DNA from: Intestinibacter sp964449895
GTDB taxonomy: Bacteria > Bacillota > Clostridia > Peptostreptococcales > Peptostreptococcaceae
DNA: 64,000 nt
Assembly: GCA_964449895.1 (NCBI GenBank)
Contig: CAYVBY010000005.1
Location: 1 to 64,000 of the forward strand
Direction: 5' to 3'
Shown here piece by piece: positions 26,238 through 34,379 of this stretch. The notes beneath the pieces are model-generated. The model did not search any database. It worked only from the letters and a program-made list of their open reading frames with translations, and was not told where the DNA came from. The position numbers and the translations under genes are program-made. Numbering within the stretch: the stretch's first letter is position 1; every line of letters begins with the position of its first letter.

Positions 26238-27719
26238 CTAATTTCTCAAATATTTTTCTATTTCTAATTTTAGTTCATTTTTTTCACATACTATATTGTG
26301 TTTGATTTCTAAATTTTTTAATTCTTTTATTGATTTAGGTATTTCTGTCTTTGTTGTTTTTGATAATTCATCTATTATTTCAAAGTCATCTAAATTTGAG
26401 TCTACATTTGAAATTGAACTTAAAACATCTTTGCTAAACTTATAAGGACTAGCAGTACTTACTATTACAGTTTTAGTGTTATCATTAGTATCTTTTATAT
26501 ATTTTTGATGGCAATTATATGCAACAGCTGTGTGAGTATCTAGTAAGTAATCAAATTTCTTAAATACTTCATTTATCGTTTCTTTTACTTCAGTTTCAGT
26601 TGCATATGATCCATAGAAAGATACTAAATTCTTTTTCATATCTTCATCTATTTCGTAGACTCCTTTAGTATTTAAATCATTTATTAAAGCAGATACTTTT
26701 TTAGAATCTCTATTTGATATTTCAAATAAAAGTCTTTCTAAGTTACTAGATATAAGTATATCCATAGATGGAGAAGTAGTTAATTTAAGTGCTCTGTTTT
26801 TGTTATATATTCCAGTTTTGAAAAAGTCGTAAAGTACATTATTGTCATTTGAAGCACATATAAATTTATTTACAGGTAGTCCCATATTTTTAGCTATATA
26901 TCCTGCTAATATATTCCCAAAATTACCAGTTGGAACTACAAAGTTTATTTTATCATTTAGATTTATTTCTTTGTTTTTTACTAATTGTAAATAAGCAAAG
27001 AAGTAATAAACTACTTGAGGTAGAAGTCTACCTATATTTATTGAATTTGCAGATGATAAAATATATCCTTTTTTCTTTAATTCTTGATTGAATTCATTAT
27101 CTGCAAATATGTTTTTTACTCCTGTTTGAGCATCGTCAAAATTACCATTTATACCAACTACACAAGTATTTAAACCTTTAGTAGTTTTCATTTGAAGCTT
27201 TTGAATAGGACTCACTCCATTTTCTGGGAAGAAAACTACTATTTTTATTTTATCTACATCGCTAAAACCTTCAAGAGCTGCTTTTCCAGTATCTCCAGAA
27301 GTAGCAGTAAGGATTACAACTTCTTCTTGTAGATTGTTTTTTTCTATGGCAGTTTTTAATAAATAAGGCATAATAGTAAGTGCCATATCTTTAAAAGCAC
27401 ATGTTGGTCCATGATAAAGTTCAAGTACATAATTTTCTCCTACCTTATTTACAGGTGCTATTTCTTTTGTATCAAATTTTTCGTCATAGGCACTTTCTAT
27501 GCAATATTTTAATTCTTTTTCAGAATAATCTGACAAAAAATCTTTCAAAATTATATAGGCAAGTTCTTTATAATCTAAGTCAATTAAATTTTTAAGTTCT
27601 GAACTTAAGTCTTTAAAGGTAGAAGGCATATAAAGTCCTTTATCATTTGATAGACCTTTTATTATTGCTTGTGAAGCTGTTATTTTCTCATTATATCCTC
27701 TCGTGCTAAAAAAATACAT
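26238..27719 (-). CDS. thrC: Threonine synthase
   Basis: A PLP enzyme of 493 residues converting O-phosphohomoserine to threonine, of the long class (about 490-510 residues) found in clostridia and yeast. The N-terminal MYFFSTRGYNEKITASQAI and the PLP-lysine block YHGPTCAFKDMAL are diagnostic, and the phosphate-binding loop is seen in VPTGNFGNILAGY. TAGGAGG precedes the ATG. First gene behind the T-box leader at 27750-28025. Confidence 0.96.
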   Translation of the reverse strand: MYFFSTRGYNEKITASQAIIKGLSNDKGLYMPSTFKDLSSELKNLIDLDYKELAYIILKDFLSDYSEKELKYCIESAYDEKFDTKEIAPVNKVGENYVLELYHGPTCAFKDMALTIMPYLLKTAIEKNNLQEEVVILTATSGDTGKAALEGFSDVDKIKIVVFFPENGVSPIQKLQMKTTKGLNTCVVGINGNFDDAQTGVKNIFADNEFNQELKKKGYILSSANSINIGRLLPQVVYYFFAYLQLVKNKEINLNDKINFVVPTGNFGNILAGYIAKNMGLPVNKFICASNDNNVLYDFFKTGIYNKNRALKLTTSPSMDILISSNLERLLFEISNRDSKKVSALINDLNTKGVYEIDEDMKKNLVSFYGSYATETEVKETINEVFKKFDYLLDTHTAVAYNCHQKYIKDTNDNTKTVIVSTASPYKFSKDVLSSISNVDSNLDDFEIIDELSKTTKTEIPKSIKELKNLEIKHNIVCEKNELKLEIEKYLRN

Positions 27720-27749
27720 TTTTAATACCTCCTATTTATTCAAATAATT

Positions 27750-28025
27750 AAAAAACTCCCGTCCCTAAAAAGGGACGAGAGTACAATATTCCCGCGGTTC
27801 CACCCAAATTGATTATAATATAATCCACTTGAACTTGTAACGTAAGCTACACGTCAATTCTTACTAAAATCTAATTAAAGATAACTTCGGAATGAAGCTC
27901 CTAGGTAGTTTTCAATTTCTCAAGTTAAGGAAATCTTTCAGCCTATGAATTTCCATCTCTATTAACCGAACTAAATTTACTCGTCTAATCATCGCTTTTG
28001 TTTGATTTCAAAATATGTTTGTTTG
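27750..28025 (-). ncRNA. T-box riboswitch (tRNA-Thr sensing)
   Basis: On the minus strand the leader carries the T-box sequence GGGTGGAACCGCGG (27805-27792), a preceding Stem I with AGTA and GAA loop elements, and a terminator (ACTCTCGTCCC/GGGACGGGAGT plus T6, about 27783-27750). Thr codons ACT (27909-27907) and ACC (27906-27904) are adjacent where the specifier should lie. Uncharged tRNA-Thr should favour the antiterminator and thrC-thrB expression. Confidence 0.94.
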
Positions 28026-28032
28026 TATATAA

Positions 28033-28061
28033 ATTCTAAGTGATTATATTTATAAAGTCAA
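28033..28061 (-). promoter_or_regulatory. thrC-thrB promoter
   Basis: TTGACT (28061-28056), 17-bp spacer, TAGAAT (28038-28033) on the minus strand, just upstream of T-box Stem I. Confidence 0.8.
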
Positions 28062-28246
28062 CAAAAAAATAAATTATTTTTAAATTTCATTTTTTTTATA
28101 ACATATAGCAACGGACATTTATTTAAAGATATAGATAAATATAAGGGTTTTAAACTTTATTTTAAATATTATTAGAAGAAAAATTAAAAAATCATATTTT
28201 CTTAAGATTTGTAAGAAATCTTTGGAAAAACTTAACAAAATATTAC

Positions 28247-28274
28247 TTGTGCAAAATAAAAAAAGGACTATAAT
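28247..28274 (+). promoter_or_regulatory. Possible promoter for the 37-residue membrane peptide
   Basis: TTGTGC (28247-28252), 16-bp spacer, perfect TATAAT (28269-28274). The 200 nt from here to the small gene hold an 8-bp hairpin (28417-28441) but no other feature I can support. Upstream, 28062-28246 is AT-rich with nothing recognisable. Confidence 0.4.
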
Positions 28275-28473
28275 ATGAGTAAAGATGAATTAACAATTGT
28301 ATAATAAATTTTGATAAAAATAATATTTTTTAAAAAATTTATTCATACACAGTTAAAAATATTTTTTTACAATATAAGAAATTATATACATATTAAATAT
28401 GATCTCTAAAATATTAAAAAGTCTTATAAATATAGACTTTTATATGTATATATCAGAAAAAGGAGGCTTTAAA

Positions 28474-28587
28474 ATGGCAATAATTTTAATAACAGCTTTA
28501 TTAGTAGTAGTGATGTTGGGACTTTCGTTTGTATCTTATTTATCAGAAAATAATTTATTAGATGAAGTAAATTTGGAAAATAAGTAG
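28474..28587 (+). CDS. Small 37-residue membrane protein
   Basis: Reads MAIILITALLVVVMLGLSFV followed by a short polar tail (SYLSENNLLDEVNLENK). A single hydrophobic helix at residues 2-20 with an acidic C-terminus. AAAGGAGG lies 7 nt before ATG 28474, a strong site; an in-frame ATG at 28399 has none. A dedicated terminator follows. It lies on the same strand upstream of the nitrogenase-like operon but is separated from it by two terminators, so a link is unproven. No homologue recognised. Confidence 0.6.
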   Translation: MAIILITALLVVVMLGLSFVSYLSENNLLDEVNLENK

Positions 28588-28606
28588 TTTTAATATAATG
28601 AAAATA

Positions 28607-28653
28607 TAAAAAGTGTTGTACAGTATAAATTTGTACAGCGCTTTTGTTTTTTT
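28607..28653 (+). terminator. Terminator after the small membrane protein
   Basis: AAAAGTGTTGTACA (28609-28622) pairs with TGTACAGCGCTTTT (28632-28645) with two G-U pairs; T-rich tail to 28653. Confidence 0.82.
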
Positions 28654-28686
28654 GAAAATATATATCAATAGTAGTTTTGGAAAAAG

Positions 28687-28715
28687 TTTACATTTAAAAA
28701 ATAATCTGCTATACT
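28687..28715 (+). promoter_or_regulatory. Promoter of the leader upstream of the nitrogenase-like operon
   Basis: TTTACA (28687-28692), 17-bp spacer, TATACT (28710-28715). It is the only good promoter between the previous terminator and the operon, so transcription likely begins near 28722. Confidence 0.65.
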
Positions 28716-28721
28716 TCTCAT

Positions 28722-28924
28722 ATAAATAAAATTTTATATGAAGTTATTAAAATTTAATATTAAACATTTATAAAATATTTAATAATTATTCTAAGTTAAA
28801 AGTATATCTGATAATAAAGTTTGATTATGGTATTTATTTTATTTCTAACATCAAAATTTGTATTAAGGTGGAAGTATATTATGTAGGGATAAAAAGCTAT
28901 GCCATTTTTGGCATAGCTTTTTTT
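28722..28924 (+). ncRNA. Untranslated leader ending in an intrinsic terminator (candidate riboswitch or small RNA)
   Basis: About 200 nt with no ORF. It ends in a strong terminator, AAAAAGCTATGCC (28891-28903) / GGCATAGCTTTTT (28910-28922) with a T tail, 160 nt before the first gene. That is the layout of a transcription attenuator. It does not match the TPP, cobalamin, SAM, FMN, purine, Mg2+ or Moco consensus as far as I can judge by eye. A stand-alone small RNA is the alternative. Confidence 0.5.
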
Positions 28925-29010
28925 ATAACATATAGGAAATTATATTCATTTAAAATTGTGAAGAAATACAATAAAAATTTCATTTTATAGGAGTTTATAT
29001 TTTTAATGAA

Positions 29011-29059
29011 TTCAGAATAAATATAATTTTTAAAAAATATTTATTTTCAGAATAAATAT
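29011..29059 (+). repeat. 14-bp direct repeat just upstream of the FecCD-type gene
   Basis: TTCAGAATAAATAT occurs at 29011-29024 and again at 29046-29059, 35 bp apart, ending 24 nt before the start codon. The interval can also fold on itself (GAATAAATAT with ATATTTATT). It may be a regulator site or translation control element. Confidence 0.5.
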
Positions 29060-29082
29060 TTTTAAACTACAGGAGGACTTAT

Positions 29083-30105
29083 ATGAAAAAAATTAAAGTA
29101 GTTGGAAGTTTATCATTAGTTCAAAAAATATTGCTATTAATACTTCCAGTTGTAGTAGTAATTATATCTATGGGTATTGGTAGAATGAATATATCACCAA
29201 TAGAAGTATTGAAATCTACTTTTGAAAAATTTGGATATGGTTATGAGGTCAATTCACAAACAGAAATTGTACTTTGGACAATAAGATTTCCAAGAATATT
29301 GCTTGCACTTCTTGTAGGGGCAGGACTTTCGGTTGCAGGATGTGCTTTTCAAAGTTTATTTTCAAATCCTCTTGCAACGCCAGATACACTTGGAGTTGCT
29401 TCTGGAGCAAGCTTTGGTGCAGCATTAGGCATTCTTTTGGGATTTAGCCTAATAGGAATACAGTTTTGTGCACTTACTTTAGGAATGCTTGCAGTTTTTC
29501 TTACTTATATTTCTGGAACAGGTAAGGGAAATACTATGAATACAATTGTACTTGCAGGTATAATGATAGGATCTTTATTTTCAGCATTAGTATCATTTGT
29601 AAAATTTGTAGCAGATACAGAAACACAACTTCCAGCAATTACATATTGGCTTATGGGAAGTTTAAGTACAGCAAGTTATGAGACTTTATTTTTAGGAGCT
29701 CCATTTATACTTGTAGGAATGATTGCTCTTTATTTACTAAGATGGAGACTTAATATATTAATGCTATCTGATGACGAAGCAAAATCATCTGGTACAAATA
29801 TAAATCTTATTAGAACTATAACAATAATTGCAGCCACAATGATTACAGGATCTTGTGTATCTATGTGTGGACAAGTAGGATGGGTAGGTCTTATTATTCC
29901 TCACATGTGTAGAATGAAATTTGGAAATAATCACATTGCATTAGTTCCTGCATCAATTAGTATTGGAGCAATTTTTATGGTCATAGTAGATACTATTGCG
30001 AGAAGTTTAGTAGCAACTGAAATTCCAATTTCAATACTTACAGCAATAATAGGAGCACCATTTTTCATAACACTTATGAGAAGAAGCGGAGGTTGGCAAC
30101 TATGA
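29083..30105 (+). CDS. FecCD/BtuC-type ABC transporter permease
   Basis: 340 residues with about ten membrane segments, of the permease family for iron-siderophore, haem and cobalamin uptake. Typical blocks are RFPRILLALLVGAGLSVAGCAFQ near residue 70, the FSNPLATPDTLGVASGASFGA stretch, and the ATPase-coupling region CGQVGWVGLIIPHMCRM. CAGGAGG precedes the ATG. It overlaps the next gene (ABC ATPase) as ATGA, so both are translationally coupled. Substrate specificity cannot be read from it; in this operon it presumably imports a metal complex or tetrapyrrole-like compound needed by the nitrogenase-like enzyme. Confidence 0.9.
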   Translation: MKKIKVVGSLSLVQKILLLILPVVVVIISMGIGRMNISPIEVLKSTFEKFGYGYEVNSQTEIVLWTIRFPRILLALLVGAGLSVAGCAFQSLFSNPLATPDTLGVASGASFGAALGILLGFSLIGIQFCALTLGMLAVFLTYISGTGKGNTMNTIVLAGIMIGSLFSALVSFVKFVADTETQLPAITYWLMGSLSTASYETLFLGAPFILVGMIALYLLRWRLNILMLSDDEAKSSGTNINLIRTITIIAATMITGSCVSMCGQVGWVGLIIPHMCRMKFGNNHIALVPASISIGAIFMVIVDTIARSLVATEIPISILTAIIGAPFFITLMRRSGGWQL

Positions 30106-31190
30106 TACTTTCAGTTGAAAATGGATGTTTTTCATATAAAAATACAAAGGATAAAACTTTACTTAAAGATATTAGTTTTTCAGTAGAACCAGGAGATTTA
30201 GTAGCAATATTAGGTCCAAATGGAGCAGGAAAAACTACATTACTTAGATGTATAATGGGATTTTTAAAGTGGAATAGTGGAAAAAGTTTACTTGATGGAG
30301 AGGACATTAGAACAATTTCTCATAAAAAATTATGGAAAAATATAGCTTATGTTCCTCAAGCTAAATCTACAGTTGCAGCTTATACTGTAGAGGAAATGGT
30401 TTTATTAGGTAGAAGTAGTCACTTTGGAATGTTTTCTATGCCAAAAGAAGAAGATATTGAAATTGTACATAAAGTAATGGAAGAGATGAATCTTACAAGA
30501 TTTGCAAAGAAAAGATGCTCTGAAATAAGTGGGGGAGAGCTTCAAATGGTATTAATTGCAAGAGCATTAGTATCAGAACCAAAAATACTTATACTAGATG
30601 AACCTGAGTCAAATTTAGATTTTAAAAATCAATTACTTATTTTAGATACAATGACAAAACTATCTAGTAATGGAATAAGCTGCATTTTCAATACACATTA
30701 CCCAACGCATGCACTGCAAAGGGCAAATAAGGCATTTTTACTTAGCAAAAGTGGAGAATACTTGTTTGGAGAGACTAGAGAAGTTATAACAGAAGAAAAT
30801 ATAGAAAAAGCATTTGGTGTAAAAGCTATTATAGGGGAAATAGAAACTCCAAGTAATGTACTTCAAGATGTTATACCTTTAGAAATTACAAATAAAAATA
30901 TAGATAATTTATTAGATAAAAAATTATTATCTAATGAAAAAAAAGTAGCTGTGGTATCTATAATTTGTAAAGACTCAAATATATCAGATAGGATAAACAA
31001 ATTAATAGGTGAAAATAAACAATATATAATATCTCGTATGGGTATGCCTTATGATGAAAAGAAAATATCAATTATAAATATAACTTTAGATGCACCAGAA
31101 TATATTATTCAGTCTTTAGTGTCAAAACTTGGATGCTTATCTGGAGTAAGTGTTAAAGCTATTTATTCACAAGAAGAATCTAAGAAATAA
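30102..31190 (+). CDS. ABC transporter ATPase fused to a TM1266-like (hydrogenase regulator type) domain
   Basis: 362 residues. Residues 1-255 form a FecE/BtuD-type ATPase: Walker A GPNGAGKTT (38-46), signature ISGGEL, Walker B ILILDEPESNLD. After a linker, residues 280-358 match the small alpha/beta family typified by Thermotoga TM1266, annotated as putative [FeFe]-hydrogenase system regulator: VAVVSIICKD, YIISRMGMPY, LDAPEYIIQSLVSKLG, LSGVSVKAIYS. Normal FecE proteins end near residue 260, so this is a real extension. ATG 30102 is chosen (GGAGG 9 nt upstream) over TTG 30093. The fusion links uptake to the HydE-like enzyme encoded next. Confidence 0.88.
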   Translation: MILSVENGCFSYKNTKDKTLLKDISFSVEPGDLVAILGPNGAGKTTLLRCIMGFLKWNSGKSLLDGEDIRTISHKKLWKNIAYVPQAKSTVAAYTVEEMVLLGRSSHFGMFSMPKEEDIEIVHKVMEEMNLTRFAKKRCSEISGGELQMVLIARALVSEPKILILDEPESNLDFKNQLLILDTMTKLSSNGISCIFNTHYPTHALQRANKAFLLSKSGEYLFGETREVITEENIEKAFGVKAIIGEIETPSNVLQDVIPLEITNKNIDNLLDKKLLSNEKKVAVVSIICKDSNISDRINKLIGENKQYIISRMGMPYDEKKISIINITLDAPEYIIQSLVSKLGCLSGVSVKAIYSQEESKK

Positions 31191-31206
31191 AAAAAGAGGT
31201 GAGAAT

Positions 31207-32250
31207 ATGAATAATACAAGTTTAATAGACAAATTAAAAATTGAAAAAAGTTTAAGCTTTTTAGAGTGGCAACAATTATTAGAAACTTTCACAAAAGAAG
31301 ATGCAGCTTATGCTTCTAATGTTGCAAGAGAAATAGCTGTAAATAAATTTGGCAATAAGGTATTTTTTCGTGGAATAGTTGAATTTACTAATTATTGTAA
31401 AAATGATTGTTATTATTGTGGAATAAGATGTTCAAATAAAAATGCAGTTAGATATAGATTATCTAAGGAAGATATACTTATATGCTGCGAAGAAGGATAT
31501 AAGCATGGATATAGGACTTTTGTTCTTCAAGGAGGAGAAGACAATCACTACACAGATGATATGATAGTTGATATTGTATCTGAGATTCATTCTAGATTTC
31601 CAGATTGTGCAATAACTCTTTCAATAGGAGAAAAGGAAAGAGAGTCTTATGAAAGATTTTTCAAGGCTGGAGCTACAAGATATCTACTTAGACATGAAAC
31701 AGCAAATGAAGAACATTACGGAAAGCTTCATCCTAAGAAAATGTCCTTAAAAAATAGAATAAATTGTCTAAAAAATTTAAAGGAAATAGGATATCAAACA
31801 GGATGCGGTTGTATGGTTGGAACACCTCACCAAAAGATTACTGACCTTTGTGAAGATATGATGTTTATGAGTGAATTTAAGCCAGAAATGATAGGAATTG
31901 GTCCTTTTATATCACATAAAGATACACCATTTAGAGACTGTGAATCTGGAAGTGTAGATATGACTTTATTTTTACTTAGTTTATGTAGAATAATGCTTCC
32001 AAATGTATTACTTCCAGCTACTACTGCATTAGGTACAGTTAGAGGAGATGGAAGAAAACTTGGAGTTTTATGTGGTGCAAATGTAATAATGCCTAATTTA
32101 TCTCCTATTGCTGTTAGAAAAAATTATCTACTATACGATAATAAGGCCATAAATGGAGAAGATGCAGGAGAAAATTTAAAGGCTTTACAAGATCATATGA
32201 GTGAAATAGGATATGAAATAGTTATAGATAGAGGCGATTATAGAGGATAG
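31207..32250 (+). CDS. HydE-like radical SAM protein
   Basis: 347 residues of the BioB/HydE/PylB radical SAM group. The cluster motif is FTNYCKNDCYYCGIRC (CxxxCxxC near residue 60), preceded by FFRGIVEFTNYC as in HydE. The barrel continues with TFVLQGGEDNHYTDD, the SAM-binding ITLSIGEKERESY and YLLRHETANEEHYGKLHP. HydE works on the dithiolate ligand of the [FeFe]-hydrogenase active site. No hydF, hydG or hydrogenase gene lies in the window, and this copy sits between a transporter and a nifH-like gene, so it probably helps make or modify a cofactor for the nitrogenase-like enzyme. ATG 31207 has AGAGGTGA upstream; an earlier in-frame start lies inside the previous gene. Confidence 0.88.
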   Translation: MNNTSLIDKLKIEKSLSFLEWQQLLETFTKEDAAYASNVAREIAVNKFGNKVFFRGIVEFTNYCKNDCYYCGIRCSNKNAVRYRLSKEDILICCEEGYKHGYRTFVLQGGEDNHYTDDMIVDIVSEIHSRFPDCAITLSIGEKERESYERFFKAGATRYLLRHETANEEHYGKLHPKKMSLKNRINCLKNLKEIGYQTGCGCMVGTPHQKITDLCEDMMFMSEFKPEMIGIGPFISHKDTPFRDCESGSVDMTLFLLSLCRIMLPNVLLPATTALGTVRGDGRKLGVLCGANVIMPNLSPIAVRKNYLLYDNKAINGEDAGENLKALQDHMSEIGYEIVIDRGDYRG

Positions 32251-32277
32251 GATTTATACAAAAAGGGGGATTTAATC

Positions 32278-33042
32278 ATGATAAAAATAGCAGTTTATGG
32301 TAAAGGTGGAATAGGAAAATCAACAACAATTTCTAATTTATCAGTAGCATTATCTAAAAAAGGTCTAAAAGTTATGCAAATAGGATGTGACCCAAAGGCT
32401 GATTCTACAACTAATTTACATGCTGGTGTTAAAGTAAATACTGTACTTGATTTAGTACGTGAGAGAAAAAATGATTTTACTTTAGAAGATATGGTAGTTG
32501 AAGGCTACAATGGAATACTTTGTGTGGAAGCTGGAGGTCCAACTCCTGGTATGGGATGCGCAGGAAGAGGCATAATAGCAGCCCTTGAAAAATTAGAAGA
32601 AAAAGGTGCTTATGAAACTTATAAACCAGATGTAGTTTTCTATGATGTACTAGGTGATGTAGTATGTGGAGGCTTTTCAATGCCTATGAGAAGTGGATAT
32701 GCAGATAAAATATTTATAATAACATCTGGTGAATTTATGGCAATACATGCAGCTACAAATATAGCTATGGCAATAGACAATTTCAAAGATAGAAATTATG
32801 CAAGTCTAGGTGGAATTATTTTAAATAAAAGAAATGTAAAAAATGAAGAAGAAAAAGTAAATGAATTTGTAAAAAATATAGAATCTAAATTAGTTGGAAC
32901 TTTAAACAGGGATGAGCTAGTAATTCAAGCAGAAGAAATGCAAAAGACAGTAATGGAGGCTTTTCCAGAAAGTGATATGGCTTGTGAATATGAAAAACTG
33001 GCTGAAAGCATATTAAAAGCATGTGAAAAGGAGGAAGCTTAA
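32278..33042 (+). CDS. NifH-like iron protein (nitrogenase-like reductase ATPase)
   Basis: 254 residues, homologous to NifH/BchL/CfbC, the ATP-driven electron donor of nitrogenase-type enzymes. P-loop GKGGIGKST (residues 8-16), IGCDPKADST, and both [4Fe-4S] ligand cysteines are present: Cys94 in PGMGCAGRG and Cys130 in DVVCGGFSMPMR. It is shorter than true NifH (about 290), lacking the C-terminal extension. AAGGGGG precedes the ATG, and the stop overlaps the start of the NifD-like gene (TAATG). No nifB, nifE, nifN or nifV is nearby, so nitrogen fixation is unlikely. Confidence 0.92.
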   Translation: MIKIAVYGKGGIGKSTTISNLSVALSKKGLKVMQIGCDPKADSTTNLHAGVKVNTVLDLVRERKNDFTLEDMVVEGYNGILCVEAGGPTPGMGCAGRGIIAALEKLEEKGAYETYKPDVVFYDVLGDVVCGGFSMPMRSGYADKIFIITSGEFMAIHAATNIAMAIDNFKDRNYASLGGIILNKRNVKNEEEKVNEFVKNIESKLVGTLNRDELVIQAEEMQKTVMEAFPESDMACEYEKLAESILKACEKEEA

Positions 33043-34379
33043 TGTTAAAACCTGTTTTGAGAAAAGAAGAAAAAGATACCTGCTTTTTTATAAAGGATGC
33101 CAAATTTCCAGCTCCATTTGATTCTGGACTGGAGTATTCATGTTCTGCAAGGGGAATGTGGAATATAGTTCATGTAGGTATGTTAATTCCTGAAATACAT
33201 CAAATATTTGTATGCGCACAAAGTTGTCTTAGAGGTGTTGTTTTAACAGCTGCTGAGATGAATGCGATAGATAGATTTTCTAATATTATAGTTAGAGAAA
33301 ATAATATTTTAGAAGGAGATACTGAACAATTAATAATAGATGGTGTTGGCGATATTTTAAGTAAATTACCTTATACTCCAAAGGCTGTTCTTGTTTATAC
33401 AAGTTGTATTCATCACTTTGTAGGATGTGATTTAAATTTAGTATATAAAAGACTTAGAGAAAAATACCCTCATGTAGAATTTACTGACTGCTATATGAAC
33501 CCTATTATGAGAAAAAGTGGTCTTACTCCAGATCAAATAATGAGAAGACAATTATACAGTCTATTAGATAAAGAAAATTTAAATCCGAAAAGTATAAATA
33601 TAATTGGAAATAATTTTCCTACAGATGAAAATAGTGAATTAGTAAAACTTATAAGGGAAAATGGATATGAATTAAAAGATATAACTTATACTAAGACTTA
33701 TGCAGAGTATAAGGAAATGGCTAAAAGTTCTATAAATATTTCGTATAATCCAGTAGTCAAAGAGGCCGGTAGATATTTAGAAGAAAAATTAGGACAAAAG
33801 AATTTATATTTACCACTATCTTATGGATTTGATGAAATAGAAAAAAATTTAAATCTTTTATGTGAAAATTTAGGTATAGAAAAAGTAAATTGGGAAGAAA
33901 ATAAAAAATTGGCTAAAAACTCATTAATAGAAGCTAAAAAGGTTATAGGAGATACACCTATTTCTATAGATTATACATTTACTTTAAAACCTTTAAGTTT
34001 TGCTCGTTTACTTTTAGAACATGGATTTAATATAGTTTCTATTTATGTAGATAGTTTTAATGGTGAAGAAGAGGAAGACTTTAAATGGATTCAAAAGAAT
34101 TATCCAAACATAAAAGTTTATGCTACAGTACATGTAAAAATGCGTTTTCTTGAGAGAAAATACGATGAAAAAATATTAGCTTTAGGACAAAAAGCAGCTT
34201 ATTTTACAGGTTCAAATAATTTTGTAAATATAGTAGAAGGCGGAGGAATGTATGGCTTTAATGCTATTTGTAAATTAGCAGATCTTATGATGGATGCATT
34301 CTTAAATGAAAAGGACGCTAAAAAGTTAATACAATTTAAAGCATTGGGGTGTGAAAATTATGAGACAAATTGCAAGTAG
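33042..34379 (+). CDS. NifD-like nitrogenase component 1 alpha-type subunit
   Basis: 445 residues of the oxidoreductase/nitrogenase component 1 family. Cysteines placed like the P-cluster ligands are Cys34 (EYSCSARG), Cys58/Cys62 (VCAQSCLRG) and Cys122 (YTSCIHHFVGC). The rest has the three-domain pattern with DTPISIDYTFTLKPLSFARLL and a late NIVEGGGMYGF. The canonical FeMo-cofactor Cys/His pair is not evident to me. Overlaps NifH-like by 1 nt and the next gene by 20 nt, so the three subunits are produced together. Best seen as a nitrogenase-like reductase of unknown substrate. Confidence 0.88.
   Translation: MLKPVLRKEEKDTCFFIKDAKFPAPFDSGLEYSCSARGMWNIVHVGMLIPEIHQIFVCAQSCLRGVVLTAAEMNAIDRFSNIIVRENNILEGDTEQLIIDGVGDILSKLPYTPKAVLVYTSCIHHFVGCDLNLVYKRLREKYPHVEFTDCYMNPIMRKSGLTPDQIMRRQLYSLLDKENLNPKSINIIGNNFPTDENSELVKLIRENGYELKDITYTKTYAEYKEMAKSSINISYNPVVKEAGRYLEEKLGQKNLYLPLSYGFDEIEKNLNLLCENLGIEKVNWEENKKLAKNSLIEAKKVIGDTPISIDYTFTLKPLSFARLLLEHGFNIVSIYVDSFNGEEEEDFKWIQKNYPNIKVYATVHVKMRFLERKYDEKILALGQKAAYFTGSNNFVNIVEGGGMYGFNAICKLADLMMDAFLNEKDAKKLIQFKALGCENYETNCK

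Noticed and set aside
28275..28301. Eight-codon ORF (MSKDELTIV) after AAAGGA
   Set aside because: Its start directly abuts a perfect TATAAT that is better explained as a promoter -10, and nothing else supports translation.
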